Assembly (NCBI GenBank): GCA_023525715.1
Contig: JAKNSD010000059.1
Coordinates: forward strand, 636,380-700,379
DNA length: 64,000 nt
From: Cichorium intybus
Lineage: Eukaryota > Streptophyta > Magnoliopsida > Asterales > Asteraceae
Direction of reading: 5' to 3'
In this document: in pieces, positions 34,631-53,177 of the stretch
How positions within the stretch are numbered: position 1 is the first letter of the stretch
How the letters are laid out: each line of letters starts with the position of its first letter
Notes under the pieces: generated by a model
Told to the model about the DNA's origin: nothing
The model's database searches: none
The model's input: the letters and a program-made list of their open reading frames with translations, nothing else
Made by a program: the position numbers and the translations under genes

Positions 34631-34728
34631 TGTCAACCATAGGGACCAAAACTGTAATTTACTATTATAATTAAGATTGCTGTCAACCATAGGGACCAAA
34701 ACTGTAATTTACTATTATAATTAAGATT
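34631..34728. repeat. tandem duplication, 50-bp period
   Basis: Positions 34,631-34,678 are repeated almost exactly at 34,681-34,728. The unit is the terminal sequence of the TTTTGGTCCC element. Confidence 0.9.
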
Positions 34729-35198
34729 CTATAAATAAAATCTATAAAAACCTAAATATTTGTTTAAAGATAAAAAATAAAGAAAATAAAAAAACTGAAA
34801 TCCACCAATATCGTAGCGCAAGTTGGGTTTGGATCTATCAATAGGTTGAGGATGGACGGGGCATGAGTGGGGTGAGAATCTGGCCATACGAAGGAGGGAA
34901 TTGACTTTCCACACCAAAAATAATTATTACACAGTTCGATTAAATTTCAGATAGTCAAAGAAAAACTAATATGAAGTTCATGCACATTTTTTATTTTAAA
35001 TTTAATTATTTAAAAAAAAATCTAAATTTGAATATATTTGTTCATTGATTTTGATAAAATAATTCGCGCACTGAGTACTCGTATTTTATAACTTAATTGT
35101 CAACCCCTTCGCATTACCGCACCCAACCTATCATTTGATTAATTTCAGTAATGAACTATTTGCTTATTCAACGACATGCATATATGTGTGACAACAAA

Positions 35199-35620
35199 CA
35201 TTATTAATGAATACAAAACCATACATGTATTCACAAGGTTAAGAAAATACCAAGTCTACCATCAATAATATTTGTCACAGCAAACAAACAACTTTATAAA
35301 AATTATCTTATTAACACTTATAGAGACTAAAATTTTACATTATGCGATTCTTAATGGGAGGAGATGGGAGGGGAGAGTTTTCACCATTTCCACTATTTCC
35401 ATCCTTTTTGATATTACATTGATGATAACAACGACACATAAATGGATTTTTGCATTCTCCAAAGGAATGATGTCCATATATCTTAAGACATATATGGATA
35501 CATGCATATTTTTCACATATTGGTAAAAAATGAGTGGTGGTACAAACATCTTGGGCCATGTGTAACTCCATACCTGCAAATTTAAATAAATATATGGTTT
35601 TGTATTCATTAATAATGTAA
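35199..35620. repeat. inverted repeat around defensin-like exon 2
   Basis: ATTATTAATGAATACAAAAC (35,201 onward) recurs inverted near 35,598-35,620, with about 26 bp matching. The two arms bracket exon 2 of the defensin-like gene. Confidence 0.7.
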
Positions 35621-35890
35621 TGATCATTTAAATGGATGATAATCTAGTGATGTTATCTATCGAGCTTTCATTTTAGCAACAAATTAAAAAAATGTCTGGA
35701 ATATTAGAAAGTAATATTAACGGATTTTATGTTAGTTACTTGGAGATGTTTCAATCAAAATCAAGGAAACCCATCGATTAATAGAAAACGATTAAGTCAC
35801 AAAAATTTTAAATTGAAAAGAAGTGGATTGGAAATTACCTGCAGTGATGAGAACCACAAGAAATGTGCTGAATATCAAGGACTTTTTCAT
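35335..35890 (-). CDS. defensin-like (DEFL/LCR) secreted cysteine-rich peptide, 96 aa
   Basis: Defensin-like peptides are secreted and act in pathogen defence or in cell signalling such as pollen-pistil communication. Exon 1 (35,839-35,890) encodes a start plus the hydrophobic signal-peptide core MKKSLIFSTFLVVLITA. Exon 2 (35,335-35,573; acceptor TTTGCAG) encodes the mature part. The two join in phase through a glycine codon. This single-intron layout, with the intron just after the signal peptide, is the family's usual one. The mature region has eight cysteines spaced C-x8-C-x4-C-x3-C-x11-C-x5-C-x1-C-x3-C, which fits the CS-alpha-beta fold (C-x3-C and C-x1-C pairs). Unusually, a tail of about 27 residues rich in Asn, Gly, Ser and Pro follows the last cysteine. 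Neighbours are transposon debris. No promoter element was identified. Confidence 0.75.
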
Positions 35891-36334
35891 GTTGATGTTG
35901 ATGGACTACATGATGTGAGACATACTTATATAGAAGACGATCCATCAAAAGTCATACACAATTAAATGCAATGACATTTATGGACGAATTGAATAACAGA
36001 ATAAAATATATAACAAGTTAAAACTGATATGGGAAGTGAATGATGTAATTAATTTGATTAGAGATATTAGGCCGTTATTATTTATTTTTTATAATTTCTT
36101 TATTATTTTCCCATTAAATGCTTTATTTTAATATTTTATTCTTATCTTATATAAATATAATACATTATATTTATATATAAATATAATATATTATATTTAT
36201 ATATACTTTATTTTGAAAACTACAATCTTATAAATATACATAAACATTTCAAGATTTTACTTAATGTGAATATAATCTAAGAAAAAGACAAATTTGACTA
36301 ATTTTTTTAAACCACTTACTAAGATTTATTAAAA

Positions 36335-36675
36335 AACTAGAGGCCGTGTCAAAATAGTCATAAGTTTCACAGGTGGTGACTGCAAAAATCTTGCTAATTC
36401 GATAGAAACCCATAATGATATAGAGGATTTTCGCAAATGATTATCTATGAAAATCTCAGCTATCTGCAAAAAAATGGGGTCCTAAAACTAAATTTGAAAA
36501 AGTCATTTTTTATCCGTATATCCCACCTACGAAAATCTAGGTTTACCCACGAAAATCGACATTTATCTGCGAAAACTAAAGAAATATATATTTTTAAAAT
36601 TTTTTGTTGTGTTAGAAGTCGTCAAAAACATTTCTACACCTGGGAAAATTATGACTATTTTGGATTAGTCTCTAA
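36335..36675. mobile_element. probable MITE, ~0.34 kb
   Basis: TCAAAATAGTCATAAGTTTC near 36,348 is matched inverted near 36,640-36,660 (CAAAATAGTCATAATTTTCC). The ends both start GAG. No clear target duplication was found. Confidence 0.45.
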
Positions 36676-37877
36676 ACTTATATATTAAAACACACTAATT
36701 TGAAAAAACATAATTTATTGCATGAAAAAATATTTTAATACTAAGGTGTTATTTTTTTAAGAGGTAAAAACGTTTATGGTCTTTCCTACATCTGCAGAAG
36801 AAGATATGGACCAGAAGTCCGCAGTATGCAAAAATGCAGATTGTTTGTTTTTAAAGTCTACATACTATATAAAAAATCCGTTTTTAAGAAAATAAGCTAC
36901 TCAACCTCATCTAGGTTTGCTACAACTCTAATCCCTTCCTATAAGTCAAGAAAAGAAGTGTGACTTCCACTTTACCCAAATTTTTGGGGACAAACGTCTA
37001 AATTTATCAACTATATATCCTTAGGTTAAACATCCATTACATATGGAGTAACATGTTAAAACACATTCAAATCAATAGTTCCCTATGTTAGGGAAACAAA
37101 CACCTAAGATCGAAGCCTGAGAAAAATGATGCATTCAACAAAAGTGCCTAGAATCCTTGCCTAACATCCATGCTGGCCACACAAATGATGGCCAAAATGT
37201 TACGCGGGCCACGTGAGACATCAAGAAGCCTAAATCTAAAATTTGTAGATGCGTGGGCCGTGCAAAACTAATGCAATTGGCCACACGGATCATACAAACA
37301 CTGGACACCCACTTCCAAACTGTCTAATTTTTGTCCAAAAATCCCAATGATTTCTAAAGTTATCCAAACTCTTAGATAACTAAAGAATGAGTAATTACAA
37401 GGTTTTTCCACCCAAAAACACATCATATCCTCATAATGTTCATGACTTAAATTATTAAGCACTTAATGTCAATTGTCTCTTCTCTCATCAAGATATGGAG
37501 TCAAAAATTAAGCTAAGTCATTCATTACATTGTAAACTATCATCCCTTAGGGAAAAGGGTGCGACGTGACTGTACTGCATCTAACACATTTGTTTCGAGA
37601 ATTCTGTTGTTATATATTTTGTATTGGATTTGATGTCATGGATTTTGGATATGCTGTCTTTCTAAATATTGAACGAATGCTTTATGATATTAAAATGGTT
37701 TTTACATTTATACTTTGATTTTAAAATGAAAATATTGGTTTTAAAATTTGGGACGTTACAGACGGTTTTTGAAATTAAATCTCCTTAATTTCCTCTTAAT
37801 TGTTATAATTAACATATAATTAACCCCTTTAATCACTAAAACTTATATATATATATAATTTATTAATTATATTCCTT

Positions 37878-37880
<3 letters not shown>
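36676..37880. other. no supported gene; probable LTR remnant
   Basis: Short broken frames only. Phrases such as GGCCACACGGATCAT (37,280) and GGGACGTTACAG (37,750) resemble sequence common in plant Ty3-type LTRs, but ends and duplications could not be found. Confidence 0.3.

Positions 37881-37924
<44 letters not shown>
37881..37924. repeat. (TA)n microsatellite
   Basis: About 44 bp of TA repeats, with the flanking phrase AATTTATTAATTATATT directly repeated on both sides (37,857 and 37,925). Confidence 0.9.
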
Positions 37925-37936
<12 letters not shown>

Positions 37937-37959
37937 ATATTTCTAATTTATAACAATTA

Positions 37960-39027
37960 TGTTCATAAATGAACATTGACATTCATAAAATGAATATTGA
38001 TGAACATTGGCAAACATTGATGAAATATGAGAACATACACACATGTTCAGAAAATGAATACTGATAAGCATTGACGAAATATAGTAACATAAAACATGTT
38101 CAAAAATGAACATTAACAAACATTCATGAAATATACAAACATACTCACATGTTCATAAATGAACTTTCATAACCGATCAATGTTCAAAAATGAACATTGA
38201 CGACATTGATGAAATATAGTAACATACTACATGTTCAGAATTGAACATTGATGAAATCAGAAATGAACATTGATAAACATTGATGAAATATATGAACATA
38301 CATACATGTTCAAAAATAAACATTGACGAATATTGATGAAATATACAAACATACACACATATTCATAAATGAACATTCATAACCAATTAATGTTCAAAAA
38401 AGAACATTGAAGAATATTGATGAAACATACGAACATACATACATGTTCAGAAATGAACATTGAAGAACATTATGTGAACATTGACAATTAATGTTCATAG
38501 ATGAATATCGAAAAATATATAAATATTCCTTACAGATTATTGTTCATGTTGATACACATTCAGTACTGAACATGTATGAATATTTATTAATCAAACCTAA
38601 TTAATATATATCAAAAAATATAAAAAAACTTACCTAATTTATTTAAATCAAATCCCAAAATAATAGAAGTTTCTTAAATTACATATACATGTCCATTAAT
38701 ATATGTATATGTTCATATTTTGAACATACATATATGTTTATTTCTGAGCATACGTATATGTAATTTTGTGAGCATTACATATATTTAGATATGAACATAC
38801 ACACATGTTCATAAATGAATATTGACGAACATTGACAAAATATACAAACATGCACACATGTTCAGAAATCAACATTGCTGAATATTTAAACAAAAACTCA
38901 AATGTTTATAATTAAACATGGATGAACCTTTACACATTAATATAAAAACTCAAATGTTCATAACTGAACATAGATGAATATTTATACAAAACCTCAAATG
39001 TTCATAACTGAACATAGATGAACATCG
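37960..39027. repeat. diverged ~53-bp minisatellite with palindromic TGTTCA-TGAACA cores
   Basis: Ten or so imperfect units are seen. Each contains ATGTTCANAAATGAACAT followed by (T)GA(C/T)GAA(C)AT and GATGAAATATA...AACATAC. Two successive units at about 38,045-38,150 are 53 bp each. Between about 38,520 and 38,780 the pattern fades. A related unit with ACTCAAATGTTCATAACTGA repeats at 38,880-39,027. Every unit contains an inverted repeat. No coding capacity. Confidence 0.75.
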
Positions 39028-43550
<4,523 letters not shown>

Positions 43551-44761
43551 AGTTGGGATCTTTTAAGAACCCATATTTTCCTGAGAACTTGAGAACCAAA
43601 TCCGGACCGTTAGATCAAAAATTTTGATGGCCTAGATTGATTGTGGCATAATTGTAATTATAATCAAGATAAATGGCATGCTATGCTTTTCAAAAACAAC
43701 CATAAGGGCAGTTTAGGTATTAAGAATTTATCAAATCCCATGATATCTGCCAATCCCTACAGATTAGAACATTTCTCTCTCTCTCTCTCACGTATTTCTC
43801 AAATCCTTCACCACATTTCGCCTTCTCCTTTGTATCCCTCTAACGAACACTAAATAAAAGACGAGACTGCAACATATTCTCCAACAAAGATTGGTGGTGC
43901 ACCTGCGACTTCAGGTCGACGTTCAAAAACTCCGCTGTTGATCTGATTGGTGGCGAGAAATGGTCTAAATTTTTTTCCATCGTCTTCGTCGAAACCCTAA
44001 ACTGAGACCGATGTAATTCGACGGCGGACAGAACTAGCAAAGGTTACGTTTTCTATGTCTTCTAGTTGCTTACTTCCCGATTCCTTACGGTGATTCCTGA
44101 TTTCCAGTGACATCCATCCCTCTGCTGCGTAAATGAATGTTGCTGCACCACCTCCGATGACATCCATTCCTAATTGTGTAAATCGGTTATTCCTAATTCC
44201 CGGTGACATATATTCCTAATAGTAGAGCGTATGTATCAGACACCTTTCTCCATTCCTCCCTCACGTTAGACTCTTGATTAAGGCCGTCGATGGTTGTTAT
44301 GGTTCTAAAGTTTGAGACTTGTCCCATATCGTTGAGATGTAGATGACAAAGGGTTGTCGCCATAGTTCCCTTTCAATCGTTATTCTCCTCTCCACAGTTC
44401 AATACTAAATCAGATTTGTGATTTCTAGTTTCAGTGGTATAAAATTCGGTAATTCTGATTTCTGATTTGTAAATTTGGTGGATGCAGTATGATTCTCAGG
44501 CCCTCGGTGTCTCTTGCTGAAATGTTTATAACATTGTGAAAACACCTGGACCATCTTTGTAATTTAATCAAGTTTTACAGTAATGGTAAATTTGTTTGAT
44601 ACATATAATTCTTTTGGTCGTGTAATCTTATTCTGGAAGCTTTTGGTAACGTGAAATACTGGAGTACCCTTTGACTTCTAAGCTCTAAAGAATTAATATC
44701 TGACCTCAAACTTTATCTATCACTGTAGGTCGAATTCAAAATTTTTACTTCATTGATGCAG

Positions 44762-44822
44762 GTTGTAAAAGATGGGTATGAGTTCTGTGCATACAAACAA
44801 CTTGTAACCATCTTTTCAGCTG
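44762..44822 (+). pseudogene. single-exon fragment of a PP1-type protein phosphatase
   Basis: A 61-base segment between a TGATGCAG acceptor and a GTAAGG donor reads VVKDGYEFCAYKQLVTIFSA. This closely matches the conserved C-terminal segment of type-1 serine/threonine phosphatase catalytic subunits (VVEDGYEFFA.RQLVT.FSA). The metal-binding core motifs are absent from the neighbourhood, so this is an isolated exon: a gene relic or a captured piece. A second exon-like piece of unknown origin (DAFGGKLLGLT) lies near 44,965-44,995. Confidence 0.55.
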
Positions 44823-45119
44823 GTAAGGTGATAACATGATATTATATACTTCACAGTTGATGATCAATGCATTTACGTCTTTTCCTAATAGTTATAAGGT
44901 TAGAAAGCATTAATCATGTTAGTATTTTTTTGGGTAAATGACAGAACAACAGGTCACATTACAGATGCATTTGGTGGAAAGTTGCTAGGCCTCACGGTAA
45001 TACTGGTATTGTTTGGGCTTAATTCAAGTCCAATCTCCCTCCCAAATCGATGGTAACATACTCTCAGAAATGAGAATTATTAGCATAATTTTGTGTGATT
45101 CCTGGTTTAAAATCTTGAT

Positions 45120-45356
45120 TTACAATTACATGTACACATACATATTTTTGCACATATACACATGCACATGTGTGCATATGTACATAAATGAATATTTGCA
45201 TATGTGCACATATACACATGCATATATGCGTATACAAAGAGTTTTTGTTTTTTCATTGTTCTTGTATTATTTTTTTCCCGTTTCTGATGTACAACTTTGT
45301 TCATATATGTTATTAAATGCATATGTATATATGTATAATTTCACATATGTATACAT
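45120..45356. repeat. degenerate ACATATGTGCATATG repeat, interrupted by a solo LTR
   Basis: Alternating purine-pyrimidine phrases of ACATATG/TGCACATATACACATG type fill about 45,120-45,356 and resume at 46,335-46,640. The solo LTR between them inserted into this repeat. Confidence 0.65.
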
Positions 45357-45361
45357 GTACC

Positions 45362-46329
45362 TGACACGCCTAGGTCGTTATGCGGTCAAAAATAAGAAAA
45401 ATAACCTCACAGACTCACTAGTATAGCAGTAGCATGGGTCGATCCACGGGAGTTTGGTAGTCAAGATAAGACGATAGCTTACCAACTGTAGTGTCACGCT
45501 ACAGCCAGAGGGACTATTTCTACTTTTCCAAAACAAACAAAAACTCAATTCCAAAAACCAAATCAAACATAAACTAAACTAAACCAAACCAAATCCTAGA
45601 GTAAAGTTCCTTACTGGAATCAGAAACTAAATTCAGAATCCAGAAGCAAACAAACAATCCAAAACAATCAAAACACATCCAAACATTAATAATACCGAAA
45701 AAACGCAAATAAACATCAAACCGAATGATTACTTCAATTAAAAACCAAATCCACAGATCCAAGGTACTGAAATTCGAAAATAAAAACTACTAAACTAATG
45801 CTACTGATCTGAACAATCCAGAAACAATATACTAGAAGCTAAACTAAACTAACTACTAATGAATTAAAAGTGAAAACATAAAGAAATCCCAAAAAGGTTG
45901 CTGAAAATCCGAATCTCTGAGTTGAAGAAGCCTTAAGTCCACCTTAGGGGTCGTTCTTCGCCTCCTTTTTTCGACCTAATGACCTCTATTTATACTTGTA
46001 AAATCTGACGATCCGCGGCGCGCAAGGCATGGATCCGCGTCGCGCGTACGAGTTTATCCCCCTTTTTTCGCAGTTTGAATTCTCTTCACCACCTTATCGT
46101 TGACATGGCGCGACGCACGTGTCTCCTTCTCGCGGCGCGCGTACGAATTCGACTGAAATAGCTTTTATCCAAACTTCTTTCATTTTTTCCATGTTTAGTC
46201 CCTGTTTTCATCATTTCTTGCATACAAGTCCTAGCACAAAAGTGAGTAATACCATAGCATATACGATATAAATTCACAAGAATAGAGCCTAACAACGACT
46301 AAAATACTTGATATTGATAGGCGTTGTCA
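45362..46329 (-). mobile_element. solo LTR, 968 bp (copy 2, opposite orientation)
   Basis: On the minus strand it starts TGACAACGCCTATCAATATC and ends GGCGTGTCA, like copy 1 at 19,659-20,651. The flanks are GTACC on both sides (45,357-45,361 and 46,330-46,334), a perfect 5-bp duplication. A TATA box (TATAAATAGAGG) lies in the matching position. The family is the same, with scattered differences between the copies. Confidence 0.8.
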
Positions 46330-46334
46330 GTACC

Positions 46335-46640
46335 CATGCACATATGCACAAATATACACATGCACATATGTGCATATGTGCACATATACACATGCACATA
46401 TGTGGATATGGACATTTGTGATTACATGTGAAAAAACGTGTGTGTGTGTGTGTATGTGTATACATGTGCATATGTGTGTTCAAATGTGAGTATATGTGCA
46501 AAAACATATATGGATATGTGTATTAAACGTATGTGCACATATACATATGTATATCAATTTGTTCATGTACACATGTATGCATATTTGCATATATACATAA
46601 ATAGACTCGTATTTGTTCATATGCATGTATGTATTTATTT
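46335..46640. repeat. degenerate ACATATGTGCATATG repeat, right part
   Basis: Continuation of the alternating repeat split by the solo LTR. Confidence 0.6.
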
Positions 46641-47247
46641 TAATGTTTTTGAATATACATTTATATTAATTTTTATTAGCGTTCTTGTAGATTTTGAAGA
46701 ATTTGTCGAGCAAATTGAAGGAGTGAAAATTGAAAAACTGAAAAATGAAGATATCATGAATTTTCGTTGTATTTTGTATATGTTTTGTATGTATCGTTCA
46801 AAACAGTTGTATGTTATTGTTTTTAAAAAATTGGTAGTATGATATCCAAATATTTTGAAATACAAAATTTTTTTGTGTGTTTTTTATAAAATGTTATTAA
46901 ATGTGCATGTATGCATTTTTGGATATATAATGTAAAAAGATAAATAAGCATATATGCATTCTATTAGAAAAAACGTACATCTAAGAAATTTGATATAAAA
47001 AAATCACAAACCTGATTTTAAAAAAATTGATGCTTTTTTTTTTTAACTATTTCGAAAATTTTAAAATTTTATGCTTTTTTCAAATTACAAAAATCTGATT
47101 TTGCGAAATCAAAATTTTGATTTTTTTTAAATTTGAAAGTTCAAATATAATAGCCTTGATTTTAGGAATTGTAAGTGTTGTTGCCAAAAATAAAAAAAAA
47201 ATCAAAATTCAATGAGAGTTGTAAAATGACAATCATGCCCTTTTATG

Positions 47248-48846
<1,599 letters not shown>

Positions 48847-49446
48847 TATATATATATTTGAAGATCATATCTTTTTATCGATTTCAAAACAAAATCAATA
48901 AGTGAAAAACAAAATAAAATTACAGTTGTATATTTAGTTCATGTTTACCACTTAAAATTATGGTTACAATGAAGAAAATTGGAGTTTGAGAGGATACAAG
49001 GGATTCAACCAAAAATAGTTAAGTTTTATACCCAAATAACCCATATTTTGACCAAACGGAGTAATTTGTGTTTCAACTGGTTGTATTAGTTTAGATTCAA
49101 GTGATAAAACAACTCAAGAACTAATTTACACTACTTATGCAAATATTAAATTTGAGAATTCAAATAATAAAAAGTAGCCGAGTTTATAGAGATACAAGGT
49201 TGAGTATTGGAAATCGGAATTTGGGCTTTAAAATCTAGAAAGCCAATTAAGAATCACAATCAAAAGTGACGTACTTGAAGACGACGTTGGTGGTTGACGT
49301 TGAAGATGGCGGCAGGTAGCCGATGACGGTGTTATTGAGCAATTCGTGGTTTAAGCAAGGAGATGTGACAAATTTTAATATTCCTTTTTTATTCCATAAA
49401 TGTAGCCTTTAATTTTGGAAATTTAGTTAATTAATCAATGGAATTT

Positions 49447-49884
<438 letters not shown>

Positions 49885-50084
49885 TATATATGTACATATA
49901 CATTTCCCTGAATTATTACACTACGCTATCATTATTGTCGATAACGTTGACTATCCTAGTTAAAACTTACCTAGACATAGGTAGAATTTAAGGTATAGTT
50001 TAGGAGTAGGTTTGATTTGCCGTTCACTAAAAAAACTAGTGTAATTAAAATACGTTAACTATTTAATGACCTGCTTAATACGGG

Positions 50085-50312
50085 GAATTACCAAATTAAA
50101 CTTCATGCATCGGGTTTAATACTCATATGGGGTGGAGGGAAGGGGTTCGATCCCCGCAAACCTCTTGATTGCCTCATGTGGGGAAAATTTCCCTAGAAAT
50201 CCCTTTAGGGGCTGGGTTTGTCCGTTTTGCGGAACTCAGACTCGGGATCACCTATAAAATATTCGGGTGAGGCTTCCACTTAATCGTTTATCGTTTCCAA
50301 AAAAAATGAAAG
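50085..50312 (+). mobile_element. tRNA-derived SINE remnant
   Basis: A pol III B-box, GGTTCGATCCC, lies at 50,144-50,154. It is followed by a SINE-like body and a short A-run at 50,300-50,306. The A-box is degenerate or lost. Target duplication was not found. Confidence 0.5.
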
Positions 50313-50398
50313 ATCAAACTAGCAATAGTTGTAGAGGAATAATGGCATCATCCCATTTATGAACCAAATCATAAACGTATGCTATCAATATTATAATA

Positions 50399-52493
50399 CT
50401 AGACGAAATCCCGCACGTTGCGCATGTTAAATATATGTAAGAAAAACTTTATCATTAACATTATCTATGAAATAATAATTCTTCCAAAAAGTTGATATAT
50501 AATATCGTAATTACTTTAAACAATAAACATCAATTACAATCACAATACCCAATGATCATTACTTGTGACTTGCACTTGAATAAAGTTAAAATAATTGTTA
50601 ATTTAGTGTTACTTTTTCTATTGTGATTATTAACTAATTTGAATACTACTTGTTTTACCATATTTTTTATTTTTATCATAACAATTATTTAAAATAACAA
50701 TCATTCTTTAAGGTAATGTAATATAAATTATAATTTATGCTACTATACATTATTATTAATGTCAATTAAGTTTAAAATCAGTTATTATTATTAAGTTGTT
50801 GGAGAAGACATTTAAAACTAGTAAGTATATTACATTAATAAATGAACTCTAAATGATTACTAAAAGAATAACTAAAAGTTGTGTGTGTTTCAAATTAATA
50901 TAGTGTACATCTTTAATAAATGATTAGTTACATCCACAATGATACAACTCAATCAAATAATCATATATGATATTTCAAAATAATAGTATGTATCTTCAAT
51001 AAATTGTTAGTCAAATACATTGAATTTTTATTAATATTACAACCCTTCAAATTCCAAATAAGAGTTATTTAGCATTAAAATAGTACAATGAAGATGTTTT
51101 TTCTACTTATGGTGTTTAATTGATACTTATGGTACTTAATTAAAAATGATTGAAATATTTAAATTGTATTTGGTAAAATAAATAAATAATATGATCATTT
51201 AATATATATTTTCATTTTATATTTGAACATTTACATTTGAATATTTCTAACGTCAATAAAACTAATAATATGTTTGTTCGAACTTTTTGAATTTTGAGTT
51301 ATAGATTATTTTTGTATAATTGTTTCAAAGTAAAGTTTCAAATCATGTGTTCTAGAATATGATTATCGAATGAATGTGTGAAAAGTTGTTTGACAGTAAG
51401 AAATTTGTAGGTCTTTAATGAATTTCATTGTAGGAAATATGTTTATATTTTATTCATTAGTATATAATTAATCAACAATTTTAAAAACATATCATATCAA
51501 TTTTAAAAAAACATTGGAACTAATTGATTATATAAAAACCTACAAACTCATTATTATAAACTTAATTATAATATTTATTAGTGTATATATATTTGTTTAT
51601 TGATTTATATATTAACGTATTCATGAAAAATTTGTACATTTATGAATTAAAATACTTGAAAAACACAAATGAGTTCTTATCTAGTTATTACCATTTCACG
51701 ATTGTAGGTTATTATACATATACATTCATTATTTTATATTGTTGCACACTATTTTTAAGCTTAATCTCGTGTAACATATATACATATGAGATGTATTCAT
51801 TATCAACAAATGATTGGAATGTAATAGAAAAAATACAAACTAATAATTATGACAAACACAAATAAGTTCTACTCTAATTATTATTAGTTACATACCCGAC
51901 GACGAAATTCAATCAAACAATTATATAGAATATTACAAAATAAGAACATACATCTTCAACATATTGTAATAAATAAATTGAAATATAATGATTTTTTTCT
52001 GTTGGGTCTAAATGTATAATATAAACATTTTAATGAAATATTCATCAATAAAATAAGTATATTTTTCTAATTATATTAGTTACACACCTGACGACGAAAT
52101 TCAATCAAACAATTATATAAGATATTACAAAAAAGAACATACATCTTCAACATATTGTAACAAACAAATTGAAATAGAATCATTTTTCTCTTGAATCTAA
52201 ATATAAACATAAACATTTTATTGAAATCTAAAGAAAGTATAAGGAAAAAAGAAGTGAATACAAATCGAACAAAAACAATAACTAAAACAACTTATGCATT
52301 TTAAATTCTTGATTGTCATACCTGCCTGGCTGCCTTTAGTTCTTCCCAATACACAACTCTTTCTTTTAAATATTAGATGACTATAGATCTTTTGCATCTT
52401 CTTTTCTATCTTTATACACTTTACATAAAAATAATAAAAATATGAGAAGAAAATACATGCAACAAAACATGAAAATAATGCTCTTATATAGGA
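50399..52493 (-). mobile_element. probable Helitron, minus orientation, ~2.1 kb
   Basis: On the minus strand the left end reads GCGCAACGTGCGGGATTTCG then TCTAG followed by T. That is a short hairpin (CGCA-TGCG) with a CTAG end, typical of plant Helitrons. The other end may be TCCTATATAAGAGCATTATT near 52,493, but the preceding base is not the expected A. Inside, a ~110-bp unit containing ACGACGAAATTCAATCAAAC is present at about 51,885 and 52,085, and a more diverged copy lies near 50,925. No Rep/helicase was seen. Confidence 0.45.
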
Positions 52494-52979
52494 AAAAATA
52501 TTTCATTAACTAAGCAATTAATTGGAAGAAGTTGAAAAGGTGGAAGTTTCAAATGAATATGGTGCAATAATGAGAGTTATCTTGAACCATATTCATTTGG
52601 ATGACATCTGTTATAAGAGTTATATAGATTTTTTTTTGCGTTTTATTATGCAACTAAACGATAATTCTCGTAGTATTAATCATTATTTGCATAATTTCAA
52701 CCATTTCCAAAATAAATTTGTTGCATATGGAGTTTCAAATATAGATCTTTAAAGTTTGGGGGGTTTATCGTAAAATTGTTTTGTGCCTAAACGTGCATAT
52801 CAACGACAACGATGTTCGGTAACTAGAATTCAAATACCAGAACCACGACCCAATCAATGCCAATGCTGTGATGTGATCACAATATTGTGGCGGCAACACA
52901 ATTAGCGAGCGCGAAACAGACACTGGTCGATCTAGAAATCTGAAGACAGAAGCAAAGAAGGCGGAATCAAGCGCCACAG

Positions 52980-53136
52980 ATGGCGGAGGATGGGGGAGGT
53001 GGATGGTTTCCGCCGATGGATCTGTTCCGTTCAGAGCCCATGCATTTGGTACAACTCATCATTCCTATTGAATCCGTTCACTTGACCGTCTCTTATCTCG
53101 GAGATATCGGCCTCATTCAATTCAAAGATGTCTGTA

Positions 53137-53177
<41 letters not shown>

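Larger units (their letters stand above)
32890..34729. mobile_element. candidate Pack-MULE carrying PPR gene pieces
   Basis: The left end (near 32,898) reads TAAATTACATTTTTGGTCCC followed by TGTGGTTGACA. The right end, inverted from about 34,660, reads TAAATTACAGTTTTGGTCCC followed by TATGGTTGACA. These are terminal inverted repeats of about 40 bp. A second inner inverted pair (TGTAATTTCTCA near 32,990 and its inverse near 34,475) lies inside. A possible imperfect duplication TTGAGATT/TTAAGATT flanks it. Between the ends lie minus-strand PPR fragments and two short signal-peptide-like reading frames. The same terminal family appears as small MITEs in the introns of the V-ATPase gene, where 9-bp duplications support a Mutator-like origin. 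Confidence 0.55.

Noticed and set aside
37960..38520. CRISPR-like array of regularly spaced repeats
   Set aside because: The units are diverged and adjoining, spacers are not unique, and the genome is a plant nuclear one.
45013..45426. 137-codon frame rich in Tyr, Met, His and Cys, and the similar one at 46,438-46,842
   Set aside because: They arise from the ACATATGTGCAT-type repeat and have no conserved features.
52522..52752. 76-codon frame just before the V-ATPase gene
   Set aside because: No recognisable motif, no splice partner, and it adjoins the end of a Helitron-like segment.
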